A stretch of DNA of 64,000 bases from UBA5314 sp035560815 (GCA_035560815.1 DATMYR010000080.1:40725-104724), one strand, 5' to 3'. Counted from the stretch's first letter, positions 26,976 through 36,461 are shown. Made by a program: numbers and translations. The notes: generated from the letters alone by a model not told the origin.

Positions 26976-28502
26976 ATGAACGCAACTTTTACTGGTATTA
27001 ACATTGCCACACGGGGCTTAGCCGTAAGCCAGGCATCTATTTCGGTAACTACGAACAATCAGAGCAATGCCAATACCACAGGATATTCCAGGCAGGTGGT
27101 AAAACAGAATGCCGTTGGGGCTGCGGCTGTATATGCGGGCAGTGCTATTTTGGGCAACGGAGTCCAAGTTACCTCGGTAGACCAAATCCGGGATACGCGT
27201 CTTGACCAACGGTACTGGCAGGAAAACACCCGGTCAGGGGAGTGGAGCAGCGAAGCCAGTGCTTTGACGGAGCTGGAATCTGTGCTGGATGACTCCTCAT
27301 CCTCCAATACATTCAGTACAACCTTCAACAATTTTTATTCTGGGTTGGAAGATTTAGAAAACAATCCCAGCGACAGTTCTACCAGAACTTCAGTACGGTC
27401 TTACGGAGAAGCTATCTGTCAGTATCTTAACGACAGCTCCAGCCGACTTGAGGACATGCGCAAAGATGAGAACAGCATGGTTAAAACCGATGTTGACGAG
27501 ATTAACTCTTATGCCAGGCAAATTGCCGATCTAAATGCCGCAATCAGTGGGGGGGCAGGAAGTGGGGCGAATATCAATAGTCTTAAAGACCAGCGCAATG
27601 TACTCATCGACAAATTATCCAATTTGACCGGCATCATTGTGACCACCACTAAAACCGACAGCACTACTATTAGTATTAATGGAACGATTTTGGTGGATGG
27701 TGGCGATGCCAAAGAACTGACTGTTATCCAGGATAGCAGCAACGATGGAATGTATAAGATCCAATGGAAGGATACAGGTAATGACTTTACCCCCGCGGGA
27801 GGCGAATTAAAAGCCGCGCTGGATTTACGGGATAGTGACGGCTCTAATTCCACCAATAAGGGAATCCCTTATTATATCAACCAGTTAAACAAGTTTGCCC
27901 AGACCCTGGCGAAAGCCTTTAACGAAGGAGTACTGGCAGGTGAAACGTCTGCCAATGCCTCCTACTCGGGACACGCTGGCGGGGAAACAGCCAACAATAC
28001 AACAGGCATTCGTTTTTTTTCATATAATAATACATCCTCTGGCGACTTAAAGAGTGAAATCAGCTCAAACGGCATGGATGCCGCCTATGAAAAGATTACA
28101 GCTGCAAATATTACCCTGTCTTCCGATATTGAAGACGATGTGAATAATATAGCGGCGGCTTCTTCTTCAGGCGGTTCCAGCAACAGCGATAATGTAAGCC
28201 AGCTAATTTCTTTGCTGAAAGACAGCAAAATGTTTAACAGCGGCACACCTGAAGATTTTTACAACTCCATTATATCCACCCTCAGTACAGATAGCGCCAC
28301 GGCTCAGCGCAGGGAGAGCAACGCCAGCAGCACGGTAAAGTCCATTGATGATCAGCGAACCTCGGTATCCGGGGTCGACAGCAATGAAGAAACAGCCAAT
28401 TTGACTAAATATCAATCGGCATACACGGCCTGCGCCAAAATGGTTGAGGTCTGGAATGAGCTATTACAAAAAACTATTGATATGATCGATACGACTGCTT
28501 GA
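26976..28502 (+). CDS. flgK: Flagellar hook-associated protein FlgK, copy 2
   Basis: 508 residues: N-terminal FTGINIATRGLAVSQASISV, NTTGYSRQVV (the classic FlgK NTTGYSRQ motif, better preserved than in copy 1), and a C-terminal LTKYQSAYTACAKMVEVWNELL. TGGAGGG lies before the ATG. The two copies share end motifs but differ strongly in the middle. They may form two different junction zones or a mixed HAP1 ring; only copy 2 keeps the canonical motif, so it may be the ancestral one. Confidence 0.92.
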   Translation: MNATFTGINIATRGLAVSQASISVTTNNQSNANTTGYSRQVVKQNAVGAAAVYAGSAILGNGVQVTSVDQIRDTRLDQRYWQENTRSGEWSSEASALTELESVLDDSSSSNTFSTTFNNFYSGLEDLENNPSDSSTRTSVRSYGEAICQYLNDSSSRLEDMRKDENSMVKTDVDEINSYARQIADLNAAISGGAGSGANINSLKDQRNVLIDKLSNLTGIIVTTTKTDSTTISINGTILVDGGDAKELTVIQDSSNDGMYKIQWKDTGNDFTPAGGELKAALDLRDSDGSNSTNKGIPYYINQLNKFAQTLAKAFNEGVLAGETSANASYSGHAGGETANNTTGIRFFSYNNTSSGDLKSEISSNGMDAAYEKITAANITLSSDIEDDVNNIAAASSSGGSSNSDNVSQLISLLKDSKMFNSGTPEDFYNSIISTLSTDSATAQRRESNASSTVKSIDDQRTSVSGVDSNEETANLTKYQSAYTACAKMVEVWNELLQKTIDMIDTTA

Positions 28503-28522
28503 TTATAAATGGAGGTGAAAGT

Positions 28523-29602
28523 ATGCGGATAACTAACAACATGTTAATATCCAATAATTTATGGAACATCAACAATAATATGAAGCGTTATGATGAGGCA
28601 TCACAGCGCCTATCCACCCAACGTAAGATCGGGTTGGCATCGGATGATCCTCAGGTGGCTACCCAGGCAGTGAAATACCGAAACTATGTGTCTACGATAG
28701 ACCAATATGAGAAGAATGTCAGCGCCGCCAGTTCGTGGATGAGTGTGACTGAGGGTGCTTTAAGCGATTTGCAGGATGTCGTTCAACAAGTGCGGGACTA
28801 CGTTGAACAGGGAGCTAACGGATCGAATACAAGCTCTGATTTATCAAATATTAAAGCCGATGTGCAGCAACTGAAAGAGACCGCTATCCAAACGCTGAAC
28901 ACTTCTTATGCCGGGCGCTATGTTTTCGGCGGCTACTCTACCGATACGGCACCTTACGCGGAAACTACCCTCACTACCGGTTCGTCAGGTTCGACCACCT
29001 CGGTGGATAAGGTTACTTTTAAAGGCAAGATAGTTAATTTGGATGGACCGGTATCAACCAGTACGGATTCCACTGATTACACTACTATTTACAACAATAA
29101 TATCAGTAATGTTTATACAAGTGGCAGTACAAAAGAATCAATGAAATACAACAGCGGATTTGGCACCCAGATTACGGTGAACGTGGAAGGCCAGGATGTT
29201 GTAGGCCAGGGTTCGGATAATTTGTTCAACACGCTCGATAAAGTCCTGCTCGGTCTTGGCGGAGACACCAGCTATCAGACCGTCACCACCGATTCTTCCG
29301 GCAATGCTACCGGTACTACTACAACAAGTTTTACTCTCAGCGGCTTGCTCGGGGATCTCGACGAATGTCTGGATCGCATATCGATCGCCACTACCGGTCT
29401 AGGAGCGAGGGAGAGCTCCGCCGAACTGGCCTCTGACCGGCTTAGCAATGATAACACTACATACAACAAATTGATGTCCAATAATGAAGATGTGGATTCA
29501 GCCGAAGCTACAACCGAATATAGCTCGGCTAAGACAGTATATGAGACCTCTCTATCGGCAGCAGCTAAAGCCATTACAAAAAGCCTGCTCGACTATATTT
29601 AG
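28523..29602 (+). CDS. flgL: Flagellar hook-associated protein FlgL
   Basis: 359 residues from the ATG at 28523, which has TGGAGGTG upstream; an in-frame TTG at 28499 overlaps flgK and is rejected. The N-terminus MRITNNMLISNNLWNINNNM and RLSTQRKIGLASDDPQVA is the flagellin-like D0/D1 start of HAP3, and AGRYVFGGY near residue 130 is a FlgL hallmark. It links the FlgK zone to the filament. Confidence 0.95.
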   Translation: MRITNNMLISNNLWNINNNMKRYDEASQRLSTQRKIGLASDDPQVATQAVKYRNYVSTIDQYEKNVSAASSWMSVTEGALSDLQDVVQQVRDYVEQGANGSNTSSDLSNIKADVQQLKETAIQTLNTSYAGRYVFGGYSTDTAPYAETTLTTGSSGSTTSVDKVTFKGKIVNLDGPVSTSTDSTDYTTIYNNNISNVYTSGSTKESMKYNSGFGTQITVNVEGQDVVGQGSDNLFNTLDKVLLGLGGDTSYQTVTTDSSGNATGTTTTSFTLSGLLGDLDECLDRISIATTGLGARESSAELASDRLSNDNTTYNKLMSNNEDVDSAEATTEYSSAKTVYETSLSAAAKAITKSLLDYI

Positions 29603-29690
29603 GAAATGATTAAAATATCATTGATAACCACATAAAAATATGTAAGTTATCTTTAAATATCACAAAATCTCCGGTAAAGGGGGACAGACT

Positions 29691-31649
29691 ATGTCCAGTT
29701 CTAGCAGCACAATAAGCGGGACTACGGTAAACGGCCGAACCGTATATAGCGGATTGTCATCCAACATTGATGTAGATTCGACAGTAAAAAAAATGATTTC
29801 AGCCGACTCAGGTTATTTAAACCAACTAAAACAAAAAAAGCAAAAAGATGAATGGAAACAGGAGCAATATCAAACGATTATCAATGATATCCAGACATTT
29901 TCAGATAAATACCTTAATCTTACTTCGTCGGACAGCATCTTGAAACAAAGTAATTATATACAATATTCCGTCAGCAGTGACAATACCGCCGTTTTGGCGA
30001 CAGCCAGCGCTAAAGCCACCCAGGGGAGTCATACCATTACTGTCAGCCAGTTGGCTACGGCGGGTAAACAAACCAGTTCTGCAGACATGACCCAGGTTGT
30101 TACGGGTTCCAGCACACCTGATTACAGTTCATTGCAAGGGACCAGTTTTACAATAGAAGTGGATGGAACCAAACGTACGGTGTCTTTTGACTCGGCATAC
30201 GATTCTTCCTCTCAAACCGGCGCACAGTATGTACAAACCGCCATTAACAAGGCTGTTGGCACAACGACAGACAGCAACGGCAATACGATCAATAAAGTTA
30301 CAGTCAGCGAAGACTCTAATGGGTATCTCCAGTTTACCCCTACAGACGACAGCGGAGTCGACAGTATCACCATAAGTGATGCATCTTCCGACGGATCTTT
30401 TAGCAGCCTTGGCTTTTCGTCAAGTTCCAATACATCAAATCGCATCAGTACGAGCGATACCTTAGAGACGGTGGCGGGAAAATTAAAGTCGGCATTTTCC
30501 TTCGACTCTACAAGCGGGGAAATCGAATTCAGCATTAACGGAGAAAGCTTTTCTTTTGATAAGTCGGATACCCTGAGTGAAATGATTAGCACCATCAATA
30601 ACGATAGTAAGGCCAATGTCACTATGAAGTATGACAGCAACACCGATCAGCTTGTTTTAACAGCCAATTCGACAGGAGCGGGTAGTACCATCTCGGTATC
30701 CGATACCAGCGGTACATTTGTCTCGAGTGTGTTGACGAATTGGACGGAAGGCAAGGATTCCCAAGTAGTGCTCGATGGGGAAAAACTGACACGCAGTTCC
30801 AATACCATCACCCAGGACGGGATAACTTATACTCTGAATAAGACGACAACCTCTACGACTAACATCAGTGTGACAAATGATGTGGATGGTATATATGACA
30901 CGATTAAGAGTTTCGTGGATGACTATAACACTTTAATTGACGAGATCAATGATAAGCTTGACGAGAAGTACGACACGGATTATCAGCCCCTAACCGATTC
31001 TCAGGAAGAAGATATGAGCGATACGGAAATCAGTAACTGGAATACCAAGGCGCAAACCGGGCTCTTGCACAATGATTCCAAATTGAGCAGCATGCTTAAT
31101 AAGATACGAAACGCACTTACCTCGTCAGTTTCCGGGGTGACTGAAACCCTGAGCAAAATCGGAATTACTACCAGTGATTACTCGGAAAAAGGCAAACTCC
31201 ATATTGACGAAGACACTCTGAAGAGTGCTATTTCCAATGATCCTAACGGAGTAATGAACCTTTTCTCCCAGCAGTCCTCCTCCTATCCCGGATTGTCTTC
31301 AGTACGCAGTCTAAACAGCAGCCAAAGAGCAACCCGAACAAATGAAGAAGGTATCGCCTATAAACTCTATGATATCCTGCAGGATAATATCAGCACAATA
31401 AAAGATAAAAGCGGATCGAGAGGTTGTTTGATAGAAGCCGCGGGCACAAAAGACGGCTCGGATTCGACTAATGCGTTAAGCAAAGAGCTTGATACACTGG
31501 CTGACAAAATTGATGCCGAACAGGACCGGCTGGACAAAGAAGAAGACCGTTATTACACAGAATTTACCAATATGGAAACGGCGTTAGAGAAAATGTCATC
31601 ACAATATAATGCTATTTCCTCCCTTACCTCCAGTAGTTCGTCTAGTTAG
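29691..31649 (+). CDS. fliD: Flagellar filament-capping protein FliD
   Basis: 652 residues. It contains an N-terminal FliD domain (LSSNIDVDSTVKKMISADSG near residue 23), the DYNTLIDEINDKLD region near residue 410 and a coiled C-terminal domain (DKIDAEQDRLDKEEDRYYTE). It caps the filament and helps flagellin fold. It is rich in Ser, Thr and Asp. AAAGGGGG precedes the ATG. FliS, the flagellin chaperone gene that usually follows fliD, is absent here. Confidence 0.95.
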   Translation: MSSSSSTISGTTVNGRTVYSGLSSNIDVDSTVKKMISADSGYLNQLKQKKQKDEWKQEQYQTIINDIQTFSDKYLNLTSSDSILKQSNYIQYSVSSDNTAVLATASAKATQGSHTITVSQLATAGKQTSSADMTQVVTGSSTPDYSSLQGTSFTIEVDGTKRTVSFDSAYDSSSQTGAQYVQTAINKAVGTTTDSNGNTINKVTVSEDSNGYLQFTPTDDSGVDSITISDASSDGSFSSLGFSSSSNTSNRISTSDTLETVAGKLKSAFSFDSTSGEIEFSINGESFSFDKSDTLSEMISTINNDSKANVTMKYDSNTDQLVLTANSTGAGSTISVSDTSGTFVSSVLTNWTEGKDSQVVLDGEKLTRSSNTITQDGITYTLNKTTTSTTNISVTNDVDGIYDTIKSFVDDYNTLIDEINDKLDEKYDTDYQPLTDSQEEDMSDTEISNWNTKAQTGLLHNDSKLSSMLNKIRNALTSSVSGVTETLSKIGITTSDYSEKGKLHIDEDTLKSAISNDPNGVMNLFSQQSSSYPGLSSVRSLNSSQRATRTNEEGIAYKLYDILQDNISTIKDKSGSRGCLIEAAGTKDGSDSTNALSKELDTLADKIDAEQDRLDKEEDRYYTEFTNMETALEKMSSQYNAISSLTSSSSSS

Positions 31650-31672
31650 TTTTAATGATGAGAGGTGTTCAC

Positions 31673-32107
31673 ATGATACAAAAAGAGACGGAATTATATG
31701 AACTGATGGCTGAAAAGTTGGAAATTCTCCAGAATATATCTACTAATACCAGTGCCCAACTCCGGTTTATTCAGCAACGGAAGCTGAAGGGTTTGCACAG
31801 GCTATTGGACGAACGGGCTCAATATCTACAAGATTTAGCCTTACTCAATGATAAGCTTAACCGTATTGCCGATAATGACATAGGAAAATTGACAATGGGA
31901 GAACAGTTTAAACAAATGGAAATTGCCATTCAGGTCAAAGAAAGCGAGATAATTTGCGCTAACGATGAGGCGTTGAAGGCTGCCAACGCCGAACGGGATC
32001 ACATTATAAGCGACCTACATAATGTGAGAATTCAAAAAAATTTGAAACATTGTTACAACTATCGATGGATAAAACGAGCCGGAAACAAGTTAATTCTTAA
32101 GGGGTAG
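31673..32107 (+). CDS. FlgN/FliT-like flagellar chaperone (coiled coil)
   Basis: 144 residues from the ATG with GAGAGGTG upstream. It is almost entirely helical, with heptad patterns (LYELMAEKLEILQNI, LHRLLDERAQYLQDLALLNDKL). Export chaperones FlgN (for FlgK/FlgL) and FliT (for FliD) are short helical proteins of this type, and this one directly follows fliD. The basic C-terminus (KHCYNYRWIKRAGNKLILKG) is unusual. Which chaperone it is cannot be settled from sequence. Confidence 0.65.
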   Translation: MIQKETELYELMAEKLEILQNISTNTSAQLRFIQQRKLKGLHRLLDERAQYLQDLALLNDKLNRIADNDIGKLTMGEQFKQMEIAIQVKESEIICANDEALKAANAERDHIISDLHNVRIQKNLKHCYNYRWIKRAGNKLILKG

Positions 32108-32359
32108 AGATAATTAGAAATAATTATAGGAATTCTCATTTAGCGCTATCAAATATTTTTACATTCTCTAGGCTAACTATCCTCATTTTTTTCGAAGGTA
32201 TTTTCCCTGGAGATTATCGACATATTAGAAACAGCTATTTCAGATTACTATTGAAGGGTATTCAAAATTACTTTCACTTCGGTAACAGCCATGCATATGA
32301 ACCAAGATTTGATCTCCCTCCCGATAACGCAACAGTAACAATACACTGCGCATATTTCC

Positions 32360-33043
32360 CTAGTTGACCTTCAGGAGGCTATTGTTCACCTGCAGACAAT
32401 AACCTACGCCCCGTACCGTCTTGAGGTTAAAGATGTTGAGCTTTTTCCGCAGATAAAAAACATATAGGTTAACCGCATTTGGCTCAACTTCATCAAAGTA
32501 TCCCCATACTTTTTGCAGGATAGTTTCTTTAGTAACTACATGATCCTGGTTGCGTATAAGGAGTTCTAAAAGCTGCGATTCTTTTGGTGTTAGCTGAGTG
32601 ACTTCATTATTTGCCGTTACTTGATTGCGCTGCGGGTCTAAGACAAGATCGCCGGCAACCAATATATCCTCTCTCAAATCTCTTCCACTACGCCGCGACA
32701 GAGCTTTTAGTCTTGCCAGTAATTCAATTGTAAAAAACGGTTTTACCAAATAATCGTCCGCGCCCGCATTCAAACCTTCTGCCCGATCCTCGACAGTATC
32801 TTTTGCTGTTAAAAAGAGAACTGGGGTATTGTATCCCAGGCTGCGAAATGTTTTAAGTAAAGAAAGACCATCCAATTGTGGAAGAATACGGTCCAAAATA
32901 ATAAGATCGTAAATTCCAGTACAGGCCATATCAATGCCGGCCTCGCCATCTAGAGCGGTATCCACGACAAAACCATTTTTCTTTAATACATGAGATAACG
33001 CTTCAACTAATCTGGTTTCGTCCTCCACAAATAGCAGTTTCAT
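32360..33043 (-). CDS. OmpR/PhoB-family response regulator
   Basis: 227 residues from the ATG at 33043; a longer frame to 33145 has no ribosome site. The receiver domain (1-115) has FVEDE near the N-terminus, the phosphoacceptor in LIILDRILP near residue 52 and the conserved Lys in LVKPF. The C-terminal winged helix (about 130-220) includes LTPKESQLLELLIRN and VRGVGYCL. It is the partner of the kinase just upstream. Target genes are unknown; the locus lies next to the flagellar cluster but points the other way. Confidence 0.95.
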   Translation of the reverse strand: MKLLFVEDETRLVEALSHVLKKNGFVVDTALDGEAGIDMACTGIYDLIILDRILPQLDGLSLLKTFRSLGYNTPVLFLTAKDTVEDRAEGLNAGADDYLVKPFFTIELLARLKALSRRSGRDLREDILVAGDLVLDPQRNQVTANNEVTQLTPKESQLLELLIRNQDHVVTKETILQKVWGYFDEVEPNAVNLYVFYLRKKLNIFNLKTVRGVGYCLQVNNSLLKVN

Positions 33044-33169
33044 GCAAACACATCCATTCATTGAAACAACCCGGTAGAACCTTCCACCATTTTCCTGATT
33101 ATATTTTATCGATGTATTATTTGAATAATGTTTAGTTTGGGGCAAATTATATAGAAAAACTACATGAAT

Positions 33170-34501
33170 TTAATGAATGATTTTCCTCCAAGGAAAGTAA
33201 ATAGTGAAGGTTGTGCCTGAGCCGGGAGTGCTGGCCACGCTAATTGTTCCGTTATGTCCTTCGACGATAGATTTGGCGATGGCAAGTCCCAACCCTGAAT
33301 TACCGGTATTTCGGGATTCATCTACTTGAAAGAAGCGATCAAAGATTTTATCAAGATACTGGCGTTCAATGCCTTCTCCTGTGTCAACAATAGTCAAAAC
33401 CGTATTGACGTCCGATTGCGATAGATAACCCGTAATTTTGCCTCCTGCGGAGGTATGCCGAATAGCATTGTCCAATAATATGCCGATTACTTGTTTGATC
33501 CTTACCTCGTCCCCATAACCTTCGATAAGAATAGCCGGGATTAATGCTTTAAGGGATATTCCTTTGGCTGCTGCAGCCGGTTCATAGTAAGAAATTGTTT
33601 GCGCAAGCGCAGATTTGAGAGAGAAGTGCTGCTGCTCCAGCGTCTGTTGCTTAGAATCACTTCGGGCTAACAAAAGTAAAGAATCAACCAGTTTCGTCGT
33701 AGAGACAGTTACATTTTGAATATTGTCCAGCCACATCGTTTGGCTGGATACCGTTTCATTCGAATTTTCTCTTATAGCGTCTAGGTTGGCCAGGATAACA
33801 GCCAGTGGCGTACGTAGTTCATGAGAAGCATCGGAAAGAAATTCTTTCTGCTGCTGCCAGGCTCTATAAATAGGAATCATGGCTTGATTGGCCATAAAAT
33901 AGCTGGCACCAAAGGAGAGAACAAGGCAGAATAAACCGACAGCTATTAATGCGATCAGCACAATTCTTAGAAAGTTATTTTCTTGGGACAACCGGCTAAA
34001 CACCACTAGTGTTCCGGGCGGGTTGGCAATTGGGGTTTTTAAATAGGAATATTTGGATTGCTCTAAGAGGATGGTCCCTTGTGGTTGGACAGACTGTAAG
34101 GCTTTTTCAGTCAAAGTTGTCAGACGGTCCAGCTTTAAAGGCTGATCAGACGACTGAAAAGTAATTGCGCCGGAAGGCGAGGTCTTGACAAAAAAGACAT
34201 ACGATCCAGGTAAAGGCTCGGGAGGAGGTTCTAATTGAGATATCAGTGGAGTGTCAGGTTGAGATCCTAGTGGAATATCAGGAGGCCTTAATTGGAAGCC
34301 GCCGGTGCTTTCTTCCTGCAGCGGCAAATCTTTAGTCTGACCGGATTTTATATCTGCGGCGAGTTTTTCCATAAGATCGTAGTTGCGCCGGGTTACTTCG
34401 ATTTGCGAAAAACTATACACGCCAATAATGAGTAAAATAAAAAGGAGTAAAATTATGAATGCGTTGATTAATGTTAGCTTTAGCCGCAGTTGTTGAAACA
34501 C
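33170..34501 (-). CDS. Membrane sensor histidine kinase
   Basis: 443 residues: a membrane helix at about 7-30, an extracytoplasmic sensor domain (about 31-180) with a Pro-rich stretch near residues 70-105, a second helix at about 182-205, then HisKA with the phosphorylated His in FLSDASHELRTPLAVI near residue 230, and HATPase with VIGILLDNAIRHT (N box), VDTGEGIE (G1) and SGLGLAIAKSIVEGH (G2). It is the cognate kinase of the response regulator 126 bp downstream. The ligand is unknown. Confidence 0.95.
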   Translation of the reverse strand: MFQQLRLKLTLINAFIILLLFILLIIGVYSFSQIEVTRRNYDLMEKLAADIKSGQTKDLPLQEESTGGFQLRPPDIPLGSQPDTPLISQLEPPPEPLPGSYVFFVKTSPSGAITFQSSDQPLKLDRLTTLTEKALQSVQPQGTILLEQSKYSYLKTPIANPPGTLVVFSRLSQENNFLRIVLIALIAVGLFCLVLSFGASYFMANQAMIPIYRAWQQQKEFLSDASHELRTPLAVILANLDAIRENSNETVSSQTMWLDNIQNVTVSTTKLVDSLLLLARSDSKQQTLEQQHFSLKSALAQTISYYEPAAAAKGISLKALIPAILIEGYGDEVRIKQVIGILLDNAIRHTSAGGKITGYLSQSDVNTVLTIVDTGEGIERQYLDKIFDRFFQVDESRNTGNSGLGLAIAKSIVEGHNGTISVASTPGSGTTFTIYFPWRKIIH

Positions 34502-34609
34502 CTTTATTCCTCCATATATTGCGTAGAACCATTTGATTGTTCAGATAATTCATTGTTATACAATTTGAGGACTTCTTCCAAATGGTTATAAAGTAAGAAC
34601 TACACTGTA

Positions 34610-34760
34610 TTTGAAATTGCGCTCCATTGTTATTCTTAATCAGGTAGATGCGGATATTTCCGTTGAAGGGATCTTGGCGAAGAGTACGATCGAGTTGGGT
34701 AAGCAGGAGTAGATCATGTACCAATCTATTGAGCGCTATGATTCATTGTGCAATAGTGGT
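34610..34760 (-). pseudogene. Decayed histidine-kinase fragment (HisKA end)
   Basis: One minus-strand frame reads IALNRLVHDLLLLTQLDRTLRQ. This matches the end of HisKA domains, where a hydrophobic RLVxDLLLLxxLD pattern is typical. No H box and no ATPase domain surround it, and the sequence after about 35 residues is unrelated. It suggests a second kinase once lay upstream of the present one. The boundaries are approximate. Confidence 0.4.
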
Positions 34761-34906
34761 ATTCCTGCTTTGGTTGTTTGGCCATCAGGAGCAAAAGCCC
34801 ATACTCGTATTTTCCTCATTGTCTACCACAAAAACAGAACGTAAAAACCTCATCCTTCCCAAAATCCTCAAAAGCATTTCAACCATGTTTAGATTTTTCC
34901 CCCTCA

Positions 34907-34944
34907 ATAATATAAATGACCGCCTGTACGGTCATTTATATTAT
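34907..34944. terminator. Perfect 16-bp inverted repeat, bidirectional terminator-like
   Basis: Two perfectly complementary 16-base arms (34907-34922 and 34929-34944) flank a 6-base loop. AT-rich outer and GC-rich inner pairs, with A/T-rich flanks on both sides, fit a two-way transcription stop. No intact gene ends right beside it, so it may be a leftover from a lost gene or an element insertion. Confidence 0.55.
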
Positions 34945-34960
34945 AAAAAGAGTCTTCTCT

Positions 34961-35157
34961 GATGCCAACTATTTATTGGAAAGTAAATATGTAATATAAA
35001 CGGCAATATTATGTCCTTCTTGCATTGCCTCACTTATCAGTCAATCATACTGGCTATTTTTATGCTCTAAAACATGCTGGCGTTCATAATAAAATGCCAA
35101 TGGCTTAGCAGAGAAATTTGCCCTCATGAAAGAACAAGTAGCCTGGGCAAAATTAAC
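34961..35157. other. About 200-bp gap with no recognised gene
   Basis: It is AT-rich, with only short frames and no clear promoter. The whole interval 34502-35223 has no intact gene; its other contents are the kinase fragment and the hairpins listed separately. Confidence 0.4.
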
Positions 35158-35198
35158 AAAGGATGATAGTAGCCTGGAGGCTCCTTTCATCCTTTGCT
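35158..35198 (-). terminator. Hairpin downstream of the ribbon-helix-helix gene
   Basis: Outer arms AAAGGATGA/TCATCCTTT enclose an inner AGCC/GGCT stem. On the minus strand it follows the small regulator gene by about 25 bases and is trailed by TTAATTTT. It is a plausible but imperfect terminator. Confidence 0.5.
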
Positions 35199-35223
35199 CT
35201 AAACCTTAATCATATGTGTACAC

Positions 35224-35385
35224 TTATTTCCCGCTATTTTCAAGCTGCCTGGCCAGGTACTCTCGAATAATCATTCTAACCAGTGCGCTTCTGGAGATCT
35301 GGTTCTTCCTTGCCAGCTCTCTTATTTCGTCTACCTGCGTTTTTGTCAAGTAGAATGTCGCATGTTCAAACTTATCAGTTGCCAT
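35224..35385 (-). CDS. Small ribbon-helix-helix (CopG/Arc-like) protein
   Basis: 53 residues starting MATDKFEHATFYLTKTQVDE. A beta strand (EHATFYLT), helix one (QVDEIRELARKN) and helix two (SRSALVRMIIREYLARQL) form the standard RHH fold of small DNA-binding dimers such as CopG and antitoxins. GGAGGAGG lies upstream of the ATG. No toxin-like partner frame was found on either side, so an orphan transcription regulator is more likely than an antitoxin. It is 54 bp from the patatin gene on the same strand, downstream of it. Confidence 0.85.
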   Translation of the reverse strand: MATDKFEHATFYLTKTQVDEIRELARKNQISRSALVRMIIREYLARQLENSGK

Positions 35386-35439
35386 CACGTACCTCCTCCC
35401 CGCCCGTGGACCCGGCCTTTCAATGATACTTTGTGGATA

Positions 35440-36333
35440 TTATATGAAAGCCAGCCTCTTTCTGTTACCGCTTTGGTTCAAGCCATCGAGCAGTTGATTT
35501 AAGTTGGCTTTCATAGCCCGACGTCCGCTGCGAATCAAGGATGCGGTCTGACTCAGGTCATCCAGGTGGACATCTCCGGTGGCGGGAGTGATGACCAGGT
35601 CAGCATACAGCTCTTCCGCTAGATGGGAAGTTTCATACTCCAGTATGTTTAGACTGCGAGTGATGACCGGTATCATTCCCCTGACCTCCTGGTCATAATT
35701 CTTATCACCCAGGTTAACGGCCAGGATATACTCCGCCCCCAGGGCTTTCTGCTCAATAACCGGAACCATATCACAGACTCCCCCGTCTACCAACTGCATG
35801 TCACCCACATCTTTTGGGGTAAATACACCCGGTATGGCAGAGCTGGCCCGAGACGCTTCGCTGAGCCAGGCAATTGAAACCAGCTCTTGGTCAGGATCAT
35901 CTTTACCGATTGGCCTATTGGAGAAAACCACCTTTTTACCAGTATTAATATCGCAAGCGACGATGGCCAGGGGAATTTTACAGTCTTGTAGAGATTTCCC
36001 TTGCGTTAATTCATAAATCATTCTTTCCAGGCGATCTCCCCGAACAAACCCATCAAAATCTGATTTCAATCGCGGATACCTTAAGCTTATCAAATACTGC
36101 AACAAGCCCCTCCAGTTATAGTCGATATAATCACTGACTGACAGACTCAAGGCGACTTCTTCCATAGCCCGGGGTGACATCCCGCTGGCATATAAAGCAG
36201 TGATGATGCTCCCGGCGCTGGTCCCGGAAATCATACTTACCGGCACCTGATTTTCCTCTAATATCTGTAGAACCCCTATATGAGCAAAACCTCGGAGTCC
36301 TCCCCCACTTAATGCCAGTCCCAGCTTTTTCAT
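35440..36333 (-). CDS. Patatin-like phospholipase (RssA/YlbK-like)
   Basis: 297 residues from the ATG with GGAGGG upstream. Patatin hallmarks: oxyanion loop SGGGLRGFAHIG at about 8-20, nucleophile Ser in SGTSAGS near residue 37, and the catalytic Asp in LVDGGVCDMVP near residue 190. The family hydrolyses acyl esters of lipids; bacterial members of this size are mostly uncharacterised. A repeat element lies immediately upstream of its ribosome site. Confidence 0.93.
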   Translation of the reverse strand: MKKLGLALSGGGLRGFAHIGVLQILEENQVPVSMISGTSAGSIITALYASGMSPRAMEEVALSLSVSDYIDYNWRGLLQYLISLRYPRLKSDFDGFVRGDRLERMIYELTQGKSLQDCKIPLAIVACDINTGKKVVFSNRPIGKDDPDQELVSIAWLSEASRASSAIPGVFTPKDVGDMQLVDGGVCDMVPVIEQKALGAEYILAVNLGDKNYDQEVRGMIPVITRSLNILEYETSHLAEELYADLVITPATGDVHLDDLSQTASLIRSGRRAMKANLNQLLDGLNQSGNRKRLAFI

Positions 36334-36355
36334 AGAATGCCCTCCAATAAGGTTA

Positions 36356-36461
36356 GGGGACACACCTTCCCCTGGCCCTAGATTTGTTTTGATTAAGTCA
36401 CCTATGCTTGCTTTAATTCATTTAAGCGAAGTATTCGCTAGCAGCGGTAAGGAATGTCCCC
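36356..36461. repeat. MITE/REP-like element, copy 1
   Basis: The terminal sequences GGGGACACACCTTCCC and (reverse complement of the far end) GGGGACATTCCTTACC form imperfect inverted repeats. An inner stem AGCGAA-GTA-TTCGCT is present. 105 bp of it is identical to the copy at 36509-36613. It encodes nothing and begins 22 bp upstream of the patatin ATG. Confidence 0.85.

Noticed and set aside
34648..34962. 104-codon plus-strand frame near the kinase fragment
   Set aside because: No ribosome site or recognisable motif; it crosses the perfect palindrome.
35224..35385. RHH protein as an antitoxin
   Set aside because: No toxin-sized partner frame with a ribosome site on either side.
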